From a virus, in IMG/VR virus record IMGVR_UViG_3300007522_000076, positions 1 to 21,763 of that record: a stretch of 21,763 nucleotides of DNA; one strand, given 5' to 3'. Positions 12,721 to 20,706 of this stretch are shown here, in pieces (the first letter of the stretch is position 1; every line of letters starts with the position of its first letter). The position numbers and the translations under genes are program-made. The notes beneath the pieces were generated by a model. It saw only the letters and a list, made by a program, of their open reading frames with translations. It ran no database searches and had not been told where the DNA came from.

Positions 12721-13322
12721 GGTAGAAAGAAATAGGGTTAGAAATGGGGGGGAGTTAGCTAGAGAAAAGGTAATGAAATCAAGGTTGACATTGCCATAGC
12801 ACACAGACACCTCAGTTCTGCACACAATCGATTTAAATCATCGCCCCTATACCCAAGTGACACCTTGCATCGTTCGTTCAACTGAGAGGCTGTAATCAAG
12901 TCTATGGATTAGTCATGGTTATGCAGAGAGATAGATGGGATTGAGGATGAAGAGCCAGAAACATGGAGGCAGCACAGGAAACAATGATGTACATACAGGG
13001 AAAGGGTACCCCCATAGGGACCATCGAAGCTGGATAGGGGGGGGGTGGTACTAACAGTATCCCCTACACACACGCACCAATCACTTTTAAAACCCTTTAA
13101 CCCCTAATCCTAAACATCTGCACACCTTTACACTGCTATCTAAGTCATCGAACACTCGGAGCCGGAATTTGTGTGGCAGCGAATAGCTTATCTTGTGTGT
13201 AGCATGTGGTGATACTGGGGCTGCCGTATGTTTTTTGTGTATGGACGTGGTGGGGTATGGACCCATCTGCAATATATGGGGGGGGTCCTGTTTAGTATCT
13301 GTCTAAATTTTTCTAACATGCG
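12721..13322. other. Non-coding stretch rich in G-tracts and hairpins
   Basis: No credible gene. It holds G homopolymers at 12746-12752 (7), 13037-13045 (9) and 13278-13285 (8), and the palindrome GGGTACCC at 13004-13011. Further stems are TAGGGG (13035-13040) with CCCCTA (13061-13066) and GGACCC (13259-13264) with GGGTCC (13283-13288). It separates the minus-strand cassette from the plus-strand head genes, so a promoter for the cassette should be here, but I could not identify one with confidence. Confidence 0.5.
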
Positions 13323-13331
13323 TGATAATAT
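13323..13331 (+). promoter_or_regulatory. Extended -10 promoter candidate for tRNA and head genes
   Basis: TGATAATAT (TGn plus TAATAT) is a good extended -10 element; the -35 region (CTAAAT at 13303-13308) is poor, as is usual with extended -10 promoters. Transcription would start near 13338, about 70 bases before the tRNA. The leader has a hairpin with arms AGCTAG (13363-13368) and CTAGCT (13380-13385). Confidence 0.4.
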
Positions 13332-13407
13332 GTGTGTAATCTCGCCGTTAATGCCCGTATTTAGCTAGAGGATGGGCGCCTAGCTGCGGTGAGAGATACT
13401 TAAACAT

Positions 13408-13482
13408 GGCGGGGTGGCGCAGTAGTAGCGCATCGGACTCATAATCCGGGGGTCGGGGGTGCAATTCCTTCTCCCGCAACCA
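13408..13482 (+). tRNA. tRNA-Met(CAT), initiator (fMet)-like, CCA encoded
   Basis: A complete cloverleaf can be drawn by hand over 75 bases. Acceptor GGCGGGG pairs with TCCCGCA except at the first pair (G1 against A72). D-stem GCGC/GCGC has a short 7-base loop. Anticodon stem TCGGA/TCCGG has loop CTCATAA with anticodon CAT at 13440-13442. T-stem GGGGG/CCTTC has loop TGCAATT, then A and CCA at 13480-13482. The unpaired 1-72 position, the anticodon loop and the 3' end CCCGCAACCA match bacterial initiator tRNA. Differences: G1 instead of C1, A31:T39 in place of the third G:C pair, a short D-loop and G instead of T at position 55. It may be functional or a divergent decoy. Confidence 0.88.
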
Positions 13483-13501
13483 CAAAACCTTGGCACAAAA
13501 T

Positions 13502-13765
13502 ATGTTAAGCAAAGAAACTCTGCAGGAATACCTCAATCAATTTGAAGTGTTGCGAGGAATCACAGTGCAACATGAGAGCGAACTCAAACGTTCCTTGGCA
13601 CCGCAAGTGGTTATGCTTAGTGGCATGGTCAATATCGAGGGTACCCCTCATTTGTTTGAAGCCGAGCTCAACCTTTTTGAGTTCCATGGGCGAGATGATC
13701 TGGTAAGACTCGCAGCATCTATGCTAAAGGCATTCGATAGGGCAGGCGTTGAAACTATAAGGTAA
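13502..13765 (+). CDS. Hypothetical protein before the terminase genes
   Basis: An 87-residue protein beginning MLSKETLQEYLNQF, with a helical start, a beta-rich middle (VVMLSGMVNIEGTPHLFEAEL) and a helical end. No family recognised. It is the first gene after the tRNA: the CCA end is at 13482 and ATG at 13502, with no SD between; an in-frame TTG at 13490 would be even closer. Translation may therefore depend on the 5' end made by tRNA 3' processing. The next gene starts 5 bases after its stop. Confidence 0.62.
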   Translation: MLSKETLQEYLNQFEVLRGITVQHESELKRSLAPQVVMLSGMVNIEGTPHLFEAELNLFEFHGRDDLVRLAASMLKAFDRAGVETIR

Positions 13766-13770
13766 AGAAA

Positions 13771-14007
13771 ATGGCAGCACGAAGAGTGAAGATTAAGCAC
13801 GATGACAACACACGCTTGAAGATACAAGCCAGCCAGCTGATTAACCGTCTGACCGGGCATGCTCAAGGCACAGTAGACTTGTCGACCACACAGGTAAGAG
13901 CGATTGAAATCTTGCTACGGAAGATTCTCCCTGATTTGTCTGATGTAAAGATGGATGTCGACACCCAGCCTATTACGTTTAACTTATCCATGGGTAGCAA
14001 GAAGTAG
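13771..14007 (+). CDS. Terminase small subunit (putative)
   Basis: A 78-residue basic protein. The pattern RLKIQASQLINRLTGHAQG, then VDLSTTQVRAIEILLRK and ILPDLSDVKMD, is common to short phage proteins annotated as terminase small subunits. It has a helix pair that could bind DNA and a segment ending in LPDLS. It would recognise the packaging site and recruit the large subunit. The size is smaller than most TerS proteins, so the call leans on pattern and on its place directly before the large-subunit gene, with which it shares one base (TAG/GTG). An SD-like AAGG precedes the ATG. Confidence 0.72.
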   Translation: MAARRVKIKHDDNTRLKIQASQLINRLTGHAQGTVDLSTTQVRAIEILLRKILPDLSDVKMDVDTQPITFNLSMGSKK

Positions 14008-15434
14008 TGGAAACCATTTCGTATGTACCTCCCGGCCCAGTGGCTGCAGCTTTCCATGCTGATGATTCTTTTGTTAGGGGGTTGATGGGTCCGGTTGGTA
14101 GTGGCAAATCAAGTAGCTGTTGTGTAGAGATCATGAGGCGTGCGATTGAGCAACGACCATCCCCCGATGGCATCAGACGCTCTCGCTGGCTCGTGATTCG
14201 CAACACCTACCCTGAGCTTAAGTCCACAACAATCAGGACGTGGGAGAAATGGTTCAGTTCTGCTGTAGCACCTATCCGATGGGACACACCGATTACCTCT
14301 GTCATGAAGATTGGCGACATAGGTGACGGCACAGCCATGGAGCTTGAGGTTATGTTTATGGCGTTAGACCGCCCGACAGAAACTGGCAAGCTACGCTCTT
14401 TAGAATTAACGGGTGCATGGATTAACGAAGCCTCAGAGATACCTAAAGAAATCTTTGATATGACAACCCAGCGTGTTGGTCGATACCCGTCAAGACTTGT
14501 GGGTGGTCCGAGCTGGAGTGGTGTTATCTTAGATACCAACCCATGTGATGACGACCATTGGTATTACAAAGTTGCAGAAGAAGAGAGTCCACCTGAGTGG
14601 GCATTCTTTAGGCAGCCCGGCGGTTTGTTTAAAGAGGGTGAGGTGTATAAGCCTAATCCAGAGGCTGAGAATGTTTACAACCTACCGAATGGTTATGAGT
14701 ATTACTTGCGACAGGTCACTTCAAAGCAGGATGATTGGATTAACGTTTTCCTCTTAGGTAACTATGGCTCCACCAAAGATGGCAAGCCTGTCTACCCAGA
14801 GTACAACGACAAGGTGCACTGCCTAACCAAGAACGTGGAAGCGGCTAGAGGTTTGCCTTTAGTTCTAGGCTGGGACTTTGGATTGACACCCGCATGTGTT
14901 GTGGCACAAGTCACTACCCGTGGCAAGCTAATCATCCTAGATGAATTTGTTTCAGAAGACATGGGCATCCGTCAGTTCGCCAATGACATCGTGAAGCCAG
15001 CCTTGATTAACAAGTACTCCGGTTACACCATCTTCTCTGCAGGCGACCCGGCTGGAAACATTAGGGCACAAACGGATGAGCGCACTTGCTTGCAAGAGTT
15101 GCTAGAAGCTGGTATCACAACAGAGCCAGCCTCAACCAATGATTTTTTACCAAGACGAGAATCAGTTGCGTACTTCTTAACTCGTCTAACAGATGGCGAA
15201 CCAGCGTTTGAATTAAATCCACGCTGCACAATAATCCGTAAAGGCTTGAGTGGTCGCTATAAGTTTGAGCGCATTAGAACTTCAGGCAATGCCAGATACA
15301 AAGATAGACCAGTCAAAGATATTTATTCACACATACAAGACGCCTTGCAGTATTTATGCCTGCGAGTGCGTAGTGGTTTAACCCCATCAAGGGCTAGAAC
15401 CGTCACAGCAAAATCCGCTAAGGGTTGGACATAA
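14007..15434 (+). CDS. terL: Terminase large subunit
   Basis: A 475-residue packaging motor. The N-terminal ATPase has Walker A GPVGSGKS (residues 28-35) near the start, an adenine-type motif RNTYPELKSTT and Walker B-like ELTGAWINEASEIP. The C-terminal RNase-H-like nuclease shows its acidic residues in LGWDFGLTP (D290), SAGDPAG (D347) and HIQDAL (D445). It cuts concatemers and pumps DNA into the prohead through the portal encoded next. The start is GTG 14007, overlapping the previous TAG by one base; length is typical of the family. It ends 3 bases before the portal gene. Confidence 0.92.
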   Translation: METISYVPPGPVAAAFHADDSFVRGLMGPVGSGKSSSCCVEIMRRAIEQRPSPDGIRRSRWLVIRNTYPELKSTTIRTWEKWFSSAVAPIRWDTPITSVMKIGDIGDGTAMELEVMFMALDRPTETGKLRSLELTGAWINEASEIPKEIFDMTTQRVGRYPSRLVGGPSWSGVILDTNPCDDDHWYYKVAEEESPPEWAFFRQPGGLFKEGEVYKPNPEAENVYNLPNGYEYYLRQVTSKQDDWINVFLLGNYGSTKDGKPVYPEYNDKVHCLTKNVEAARGLPLVLGWDFGLTPACVVAQVTTRGKLIILDEFVSEDMGIRQFANDIVKPALINKYSGYTIFSAGDPAGNIRAQTDERTCLQELLEAGITTEPASTNDFLPRRESVAYFLTRLTDGEPAFELNPRCTIIRKGLSGRYKFERIRTSGNARYKDRPVKDIYSHIQDALQYLCLRVRSGLTPSRARTVTAKSAKGWT

Positions 15435-15437
15435 TCA

Positions 15438-17522
15438 ATGAGCTACTCAAACAATCACCCAGAAGTTGAGATCGATGTCGAAGTTAAATACAACATGGTT
15501 GAGAACGACGGCTTTGAAACTAACCTAGCGGCCTATGTTCGCCGCTGCTGGGAGTCGGCCAAGGTAGCACGCGCAGAGATAACCGAACGGTTACTGAAGT
15601 GCGATCGACAGCGACGGGGCACCTACGACCCAGACCGAGCATCAGACATTGCACAGATGGGCGGCTCTGATATTTTTATGATGCTCACTGATGTGAAGTG
15701 TCGCGCTGCAGAGGCTTGGATTAAAGATGTCATGCTCAATCAACAAGAACGCATCTTTGAACTCAAGCCTTCTAATGCGCCAGAGATGCCAGTGGATATG
15801 CAGTCCGCTATTGTGGACTTGGTTCGCACAGAAGCCGAGCAGTTTGTTAATGAAGACGGTGAGCAGCTTCACCCAGAAACATTCCGCGCTCGTATGGAAG
15901 AAGTCTACGAGGCAATCAATGAGCGTTTGCAAAAGGAGTCTGAAGATGCAGCTAGACGAATGGGTGACAAGATTGAAGACCAGCTTAACCAAGGCGGGTT
16001 TAATAATGAGCTACGTAACTTCATCACAGATTTTTCTACTTTCCCTACAGCCATTATCAAAGGTCCTGTAGTCAAGAGACGCAAGGCTATGAAGTGGGGT
16101 CCACAGTTTCAGCCAATCGTATCGACAGAGTTCGTGCGAGAAGTCGAGCGGGTATCTCCCTATGACATCTACCCCGCTCCCTCTTCTACTGGTGTAGATG
16201 ATGGTTATCTCATCCACCGCCAACGATTGTCACGCGCATCTTTGTATGCTCTCAAGGGCACGCAAGGTGTAGACAACGACGCTCTTGAAACGGTAGTGGC
16301 GCAGTATGGTCGCTCAGGCTACATGTCGTTTCAGGCGGGTGACACAGAACGCCGTCAGCTAGAAGGCAAACCTTTTCGCACACCAATCAATGAAGACCAG
16401 ATTGAGACCCTAAACTTCTGGGGTTCAGTCAATGGGCAATGGTTGCTAGAGTGGGGCATCAAGGACAAAACAATCAAGTCGAATGAAGAGTATGAGATTG
16501 AACTCTACTGGACTGGCGGTATTGTTTGGAAGTGCATCATTAACCCAGACCCACTAGGTCAGCGTCCATACGATATTGCATCTTGGGAGGAAGTCCCACA
16601 TAGCTTTTGGGGGATTGCTTTACCAGAGGTGATGCGCGATACGCAGGTGATGTGTAACGCAGCCGCCCGTAGCTTGGCAAACAATATGGGTATTGCATCC
16701 GGGCCGCAGGTAGAAATAACCGTAGACCGCTTACCTGATGGTGAGAACATATCCCAGATCTATCCTTGGAAGATTTGGCAAGTGACCTCAGACCGTACAG
16801 GTGGTGGTGCCAAGGCTGTGCAATTCTTCCAACCCAACATGAATGCTGGTGAGTTGCTACAGGTCTATCAGCATTTCGCCCGTCAATCAGATGAAGTCAC
16901 TGGCATACCAAACTACATTTATGGTTCTAGTAATGTGAGTGGAGCCGGGCGTACAGCCAGTGGTTTATCTATGCTGATGGACAACGCATCCAAAGGAATC
17001 AAACAAGCTGTATCAAACATTGATAAAATAGTTTCAGGAATTGTGAAGAGACTATATCTGCACAACATGATGTACGACGAAGACCCCTATATCAAGGGTG
17101 ATTATAAGATTGTTGCTAAAGGCGCAATTGGGTTGATACACAAAGAAACACTACAGATGCGTCGCAACGAATTCTTGATCGCGACAGCTAATCCGCTAGA
17201 CTCACAGATTGTTGGAACTGAAGGCCGCGCTCATATCTTAAGAGAAGCTGCTAGAGGTCTACAAATGGATGTCAGTAAAATCATCCCTGACTCTAGCTCT
17301 CTTGAGCAGCAACGCATACAGCAAATGGCAATGGCTATGGCACAAGAGATGATGGCCCAAGCACAGCAGCAAGCGGCACCTCCACCACCGCAAGCAGCTG
17401 CACCAGCTCAGCCACCCCAACCAGTCATGGCTATGGCTGATGGCGGCTCTGTTAATGAAGAATTAGAAGAGCAAGAGTTAGATGATGCATTCAACCGATT
17501 GATCCTACAAGATCAAAACTAA
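15438..17522 (+). CDS. Portal protein
   Basis: A 694-residue protein in the portal position right after the large terminase. It begins helical (NLAAYVRRCWESAKVARAE), has SDIFMMLTDVKCRAAEAWI, typical of podovirus-like portals, and later DEVTGIPNYIYGSSN, GAGRTASGLSMLMDNASKG and NIDKIVSGIVKRLY, which are the conserved crown/wing region of this type. The ring of twelve forms the DNA channel and joins head to tail. The C-terminal tail (residues about 640-694) is Gln/Ala/Pro-rich and contains the ADGG motif shared with the next two genes. No strong SD precedes ATG 15438, so coupling to terL is likely. Confidence 0.88.
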   Translation: MSYSNNHPEVEIDVEVKYNMVENDGFETNLAAYVRRCWESAKVARAEITERLLKCDRQRRGTYDPDRASDIAQMGGSDIFMMLTDVKCRAAEAWIKDVMLNQQERIFELKPSNAPEMPVDMQSAIVDLVRTEAEQFVNEDGEQLHPETFRARMEEVYEAINERLQKESEDAARRMGDKIEDQLNQGGFNNELRNFITDFSTFPTAIIKGPVVKRRKAMKWGPQFQPIVSTEFVREVERVSPYDIYPAPSSTGVDDGYLIHRQRLSRASLYALKGTQGVDNDALETVVAQYGRSGYMSFQAGDTERRQLEGKPFRTPINEDQIETLNFWGSVNGQWLLEWGIKDKTIKSNEEYEIELYWTGGIVWKCIINPDPLGQRPYDIASWEEVPHSFWGIALPEVMRDTQVMCNAAARSLANNMGIASGPQVEITVDRLPDGENISQIYPWKIWQVTSDRTGGGAKAVQFFQPNMNAGELLQVYQHFARQSDEVTGIPNYIYGSSNVSGAGRTASGLSMLMDNASKGIKQAVSNIDKIVSGIVKRLYLHNMMYDEDPYIKGDYKIVAKGAIGLIHKETLQMRRNEFLIATANPLDSQIVGTEGRAHILREAARGLQMDVSKIIPDSSSLEQQRIQQMAMAMAQEMMAQAQQQAAPPPPQAAAPAQPPQPVMAMADGGSVNEELEEQELDDAFNRLILQDQN

Positions 17523-17532
17523 AGGAACTGAA

Positions 17533-17754
17533 ATGAAAAAAGCTACAGATGCTAAAGCAGGTAAAGAATCAAAAGCTGAGATGAAGAAAGAAATTGACTT
17601 CATGCAAAAGAAAGGCGCCCCCAAGTCGGTGATTAAGCACGAAAAGGCTGAGATGAAGGGTATGAAGAAGTATGCCGATGGCGGTATGGTTGGCGGTTGT
17701 GTGTCAGGTGTATCAGGCACAGGTCGACGTATGCAAATGGATGCGGGCAAGTAA
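17533..17754 (+). CDS. Small lysine-rich ADGG-motif protein (virion-associated?)
   Basis: A 73-residue very basic protein with repeated Lys/Glu/Met helical segments (KAEMKKEIDFMQKKGAP, then IKHEKAEMKGMKK), then YADGGMVGGC and a glycine-rich, RRMQ-type C-terminus. Proteins of this type are common between portal and scaffold genes of environmental phages and are thought to be small structural or DNA-associated virion proteins; this is not proven. AAAGGAA precedes the ATG. The stop shares a base with the next start (TAATG). Confidence 0.7.
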   Translation: MKKATDAKAGKESKAEMKKEIDFMQKKGAPKSVIKHEKAEMKGMKKYADGGMVGGCVSGVSGTGRRMQMDAGK

Positions 17755-18359
17755 TGGGTTACGCACCAGATTGGATGCGTGGATCCATGAAGAAAGCCAC
17801 GACTGGCAACTCCATGAATTATGGTGTGCAAGCTCGACCGATCTTTCATAGCGCACAAAGCACAGTACAGGCTTTCGCTGATGGTGGCGAAGCTGATTCT
17901 ATGCCAGTCACCATGACTAAGCCTGCTCAACCAGTGGCTTTAGATAGTGACCCAGTAGCTCAATCATTCCCAGTCCGCACTGATGGGGTTGGCACTGTAG
18001 CTAGCACGCCGCTTACTGAAACAAGTGGTAGTAAGTTACCAACCACGCAAGCTAAGACTGACAAGTTCGGTGATGCTTTCGCTGCAGCTCGCAAGGGTGG
18101 CTTAAAAGAATTCACTTGGCAAGGCAAGAGCTACAACACCCAGCTCAAGGGTGAGACAGTTAAGAAGTCAGAAACTAAGAGCGACACCCAGCGTTACACA
18201 AAAGAAGAAGCCGATATGGTTGAGCCGTTAATTCCTAGCCCACCACCCAAGGCTGCATCTGCGCCAGAGAGTAAGGCGTCAGTTTACACGGGCAAGCATT
18301 TAGGCAGCCTCAATTCGACAGTTAAGAAGTCCGGCTCGTCTACTGGCGGCGGCAAATAA
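17754..18359 (+). CDS. Putative internal virion or scaffold-associated protein with ADGG motif
   Basis: A 201-residue protein from ATG 17754 (beginning MGYAPDWMRGSMKK); an upstream ATG in the same frame lies inside the previous gene. It is low-complexity, rich in Ser, Thr, Lys and Pro, with FADGGEADS near residue 40 and a conserved block KFGDAFAAARKGG, then FTWQGKSYNTQLKGE at about 110-140. That block occurs in many phage proteins of unknown function near capsid genes. The end is Gly/Ser/Lys-rich. A disordered virion or assembly protein is most likely. Confidence 0.65.
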   Translation: MGYAPDWMRGSMKKATTGNSMNYGVQARPIFHSAQSTVQAFADGGEADSMPVTMTKPAQPVALDSDPVAQSFPVRTDGVGTVASTPLTETSGSKLPTTQAKTDKFGDAFAAARKGGLKEFTWQGKSYNTQLKGETVKKSETKSDTQRYTKEEADMVEPLIPSPPPKAASAPESKASVYTGKHLGSLNSTVKKSGSSTGGGK

Positions 18360-18360
18360 C

Positions 18361-18591
18361 TTGTTACCCATACCAACCAAGCGAGTGATACAAGCCTTTA
18401 GCTCATTGCAGTCTGACAAAGACTTCCAAGAGATTGTGGCTTATCTTCGCGATGCATCTAATAAGATGGCATCTGACAGTTGCTTTACCCGGGATGAAGT
18501 GCAAACCCGTTGGTATCAAGGCGGTTGTCAGGCCATCCAAGAAGTTCTTGAGCGTTGTAGTTCAGCCCAAGAGCTACGTAAGAAACTATAG
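18361..18591 (+). CDS. Small conserved phage protein between portal and scaffold genes
   Basis: A 76-residue helical protein: RVIQAFSSLQSDKDFQEIV, then a loop with DEVQTRWYQGGCQAIQEVL and a final helix QELRKKL. This layout (SLxxD...W or F..I...L...DE....QG...L.E.L) is frequent in small genes at this place in head modules, with no known function. The start would be TTG 18361, one base after the previous stop, so translation must be coupled. No better start exists in the frame. Confidence 0.62.
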   Translation: MLPIPTKRVIQAFSSLQSDKDFQEIVAYLRDASNKMASDSCFTRDEVQTRWYQGGCQAIQEVLERCSSAQELRKKL

Positions 18592-18633
18592 CGTTAAAGC
18601 TAAGTCCCTACCAATGGGGTTTCATTGGCACGA

Positions 18634-18744
18634 ATGAAGACTACTACTACGGTCTTGGCAATTACCATCTGGCTTGCCTTTACCCGAACATGGCTCATGG
18701 AGAAATATTGTGGCAATTCCACGCAAAGTGCAAGAAGCAGCTGA
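18634..18744 (+). CDS. Possible 36-residue single-pass membrane peptide
   Basis: ATG 18634 opens a 36-codon frame in the 118-base gap before the scaffold gene. The product has a short basic start (MKTTTTVLAITIWLAFTR), then WLMEKYC and a polar tail, so one membrane helix is plausible. It overlaps the scaffold start in another frame. There is no SD, and Thr codons repeat, so this may be chance. It is listed because the gap is otherwise empty in a compact operon. Confidence 0.3.
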   Translation: MKTTTTVLAITIWLAFTRTWLMEKYCGNSTQSARSS

Positions 18745-19645
18745 ACGAGCCGAGGCTCTACATAAAGAGTTTTATGAGAGCCCTGCGGTAGAACCACAGA
18801 CCGACCCCGAAACTCTTACCCCTACTCCAACTGAGAATCTCCAACCGCAAGAGCAAGCGATTGCTCAACCGACTACTGCTGACGCTCCACCCAATGAGCA
18901 GCCAGACGAGCAGAAGAAAGATGACCAATGGGAACACAGGTATAAGGTGCTTGAAGGGAAGTATCGTGCTGAGGTGCCTCGTATAAGCGCGGACAACCGC
19001 GAGCTTCGTCAAAAGCTAGATGCACTTACAGAAGAACTTGAGAAGGTAAAGACCCAAGGCTCAGTCCCTTTATCATCACTCATCAGTCAGGAAGATCGCG
19101 AGAAGTATGGCGATGAACTCTTAGATGTTATGAAGCGTTCAGCTCAGGAACAGGTTTCATCCAAAGACGTAGAGATACAAGCATTGCGAAAACAGTTAGA
19201 GTCGGTAAGTTTAAATACCGCTAAGACTGCAGAGCTAGGCTTCTTTGAACGTTTAGGACAGCTTGTACCAGATTGGAACACTGTCAATAGCGAAGACGAG
19301 TTTCTGAAATGGCTAGATGAATACGATGAGTTCACAGGACGCACGAGACAGGAATTACTCTCAGATGCTGAACAGGCTCGCGATGCAGACCGCACCGCTA
19401 GATTCTTCAATAGCTGGAAGGCTACGCAAAAAAACAACGTAGCAATTAGTCAAAGCAAACTTGAGTCCCAGTTGGCGCCTGACTCTAACCGAGTTAGTAA
19501 GCCACCGACAGGCAAGAGATTTTTCACCCGACCAGAGATCGCAGACTTTTATGCTGCTGCTCGACGCGGGGAAATAAATGCTAAAGACATGATTGCTATG
19601 GAAGCAGAAATCCACGCCGCCACATTAGACAACCGTGTTCGGTAA
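18710..19645 (+). CDS. Scaffolding protein
   Basis: A 311-residue protein just before the major capsid gene. GTG 18710 is chosen because GGAG stands 7 bases before it, giving MAIPRKVQEAAERAEALH; a longer version from TTG 18674 has no SD. An acidic, Pro/Thr/Gln-rich disordered part (residues about 25-75) is followed by a long coiled coil (YKVLEGKYRAEVPRISADN, then RELRQKLDALTEELEKVK), a middle part with RDADRTARFFNSWK and a basic, helical C-terminus that would bind the coat. Composition and location are typical of phage scaffolds, which shape the prohead and then leave. Confidence 0.8.
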   Translation: MAIPRKVQEAAERAEALHKEFYESPAVEPQTDPETLTPTPTENLQPQEQAIAQPTTADAPPNEQPDEQKKDDQWEHRYKVLEGKYRAEVPRISADNRELRQKLDALTEELEKVKTQGSVPLSSLISQEDREKYGDELLDVMKRSAQEQVSSKDVEIQALRKQLESVSLNTAKTAELGFFERLGQLVPDWNTVNSEDEFLKWLDEYDEFTGRTRQELLSDAEQARDADRTARFFNSWKATQKNNVAISQSKLESQLAPDSNRVSKPPTGKRFFTRPEIADFYAAARRGEINAKDMIAMEAEIHAATLDNRVR

Positions 19646-19685
19646 AGTCAATGGTTAGGCAATCATGAAACATTAGGAGTTACAA

Positions 19686-20663
19686 ATGGCCGTAGCAGCA
19701 ACATCGGGTTATCCCCAGTACTCACCCTCGAATTCGAGTGGTGCTAAATTCATCCCAGAGATTTGGTCTGGCAAGCTCCAAGTTAAGTTCTATCGCTCAA
19801 CCGTATTGGCTGAGATTACGAACAACGACTGGGAAGGCGAGATCAAAGGTTCGGGCGATAAGGTCCACATCCGTTCAATCCCTACGATCACTATTCGTAA
19901 CTACACCAAGGGTTTGAACTTAACCAATGAAGTTCCAGAGTCAACCCCAATCGAATTGACGATTGACAAAGGCAAGTACTTCTCAGTCGTGGTTGATGAT
20001 GTAGATGAAGTCCAAGCTGACGTGCGCTTGATGGACATGTTCACTAACGACGCATCAGAGCAAATGAAAATTGCAATTGATAACGACGTCTTGAACGCTG
20101 TCCCAGCTTCAGCCGCTGCAGCCAACAAAGGTGCAACCGCTGGTGCAGTATCTACCAACATCAATCTTGGTGTTGCTGGTGCTCCACGCGCAGTTACTTC
20201 TGGCAACGTGCTTGATGCAATCCTTGACGCAGGTCAGGTGCTTGACGAACAGAACGTACCTGAAGATGGTCGTTGGATGATCGTGTCACCTTGGTTTGCA
20301 GCTCTTATTAAGAAGTCTGAGTTACGTCAGGCTTACTTAACTGGTGACGATATGTCTCCATTGCGTAACGGTAAGATTGGTATGATTGATCGTTTCACGT
20401 TGTACACGTCAAACAACATCACCAAGATTACTGACTTGGGTTCAGATGCGGCAGCGGGCGGTACAGGCGGTGCAGCCGATCAGTCGGCATGGCACTTCTT
20501 GGCTGGTACTCGTGATGCTATCTCCTTTGCAAGTCAGATCACTAACGTTGAAACCTTACGTGCTCAGTCTACGTTTGGCAACATCGTTCGTGGTCTTAAT
20601 GTGTACGGCTACAGTGTTGTGAAGCCAGAAGCATTAGTAGACTTGTACGTCGCTAAGGGTTAA
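19686..20663 (+). CDS. Major capsid protein
   Basis: A 325-residue protein of the HK97-fold capsid type. It begins KFIPEIWSGKLQVKFYRSTV, followed by GDKVHIRSIPTITI and LTIDKGKYFSVVVDDVDEV, a stretch typical of the coat proteins of podovirus-like phages with this gene order (E-loop and spine region), then a helix with QMKIAIDNDVLNAV. The end has FASQITNVETLRAQSTFGN and VYGYSVVKPEALV. A strong SD (TAGGAG) precedes the ATG, fitting high expression. It lies between scaffold and small head genes, followed by a hairpin. Confidence 0.92.
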   Translation: MAVAATSGYPQYSPSNSSGAKFIPEIWSGKLQVKFYRSTVLAEITNNDWEGEIKGSGDKVHIRSIPTITIRNYTKGLNLTNEVPESTPIELTIDKGKYFSVVVDDVDEVQADVRLMDMFTNDASEQMKIAIDNDVLNAVPASAAAANKGATAGAVSTNINLGVAGAPRAVTSGNVLDAILDAGQVLDEQNVPEDGRWMIVSPWFAALIKKSELRQAYLTGDDMSPLRNGKIGMIDRFTLYTSNNITKITDLGSDAAAGGTGGAADQSAWHFLAGTRDAISFASQITNVETLRAQSTFGNIVRGLNVYGYSVVKPEALVDLYVAKG

Positions 20664-20672
20664 CCATAGGAT

Positions 20673-20698
20673 AGGGGTGGGGAGAAATCTTCACCCCT
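20673..20698 (+). terminator. Hairpin after the capsid gene (weak or partial terminator)
   Basis: AGGGGTG at 20673-20679 pairs perfectly with CACCCCT at 20692-20698 around a 12-base loop; only CTT and later AATT follow, so the T-run is poor. It begins 10 bases after the capsid stop. Such hairpins often lower downstream expression or protect the capsid mRNA. Confidence 0.55.
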
Positions 20699-20706
20699 CT
20701 TAAATT

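Noticed and set aside
13004-13011. GGGTACCC palindrome as an operator
   Set aside because: A single 8-base palindrome with no second copy and no adjacent promoter; too little to support a site.
12955-13052. 35-codon plus-strand frame starting MKSQKHGGSTGNN
   Set aside because: No SD, runs through a 9-G tract and codes for a low-complexity Gly/His-rich peptide.
13087-13272. 61-codon frame on the minus strand in the gene-free region
   Set aside because: No SD, low-complexity product and no neighbour to couple with; likely chance.
13408-13482. Prophage attachment site formed by a tRNA end
   Set aside because: A complete cloverleaf with its own 5' half is present, whereas attP sites usually carry only the 3' part, and no integrase lies beside it. 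It cannot be excluded without the host sequence.
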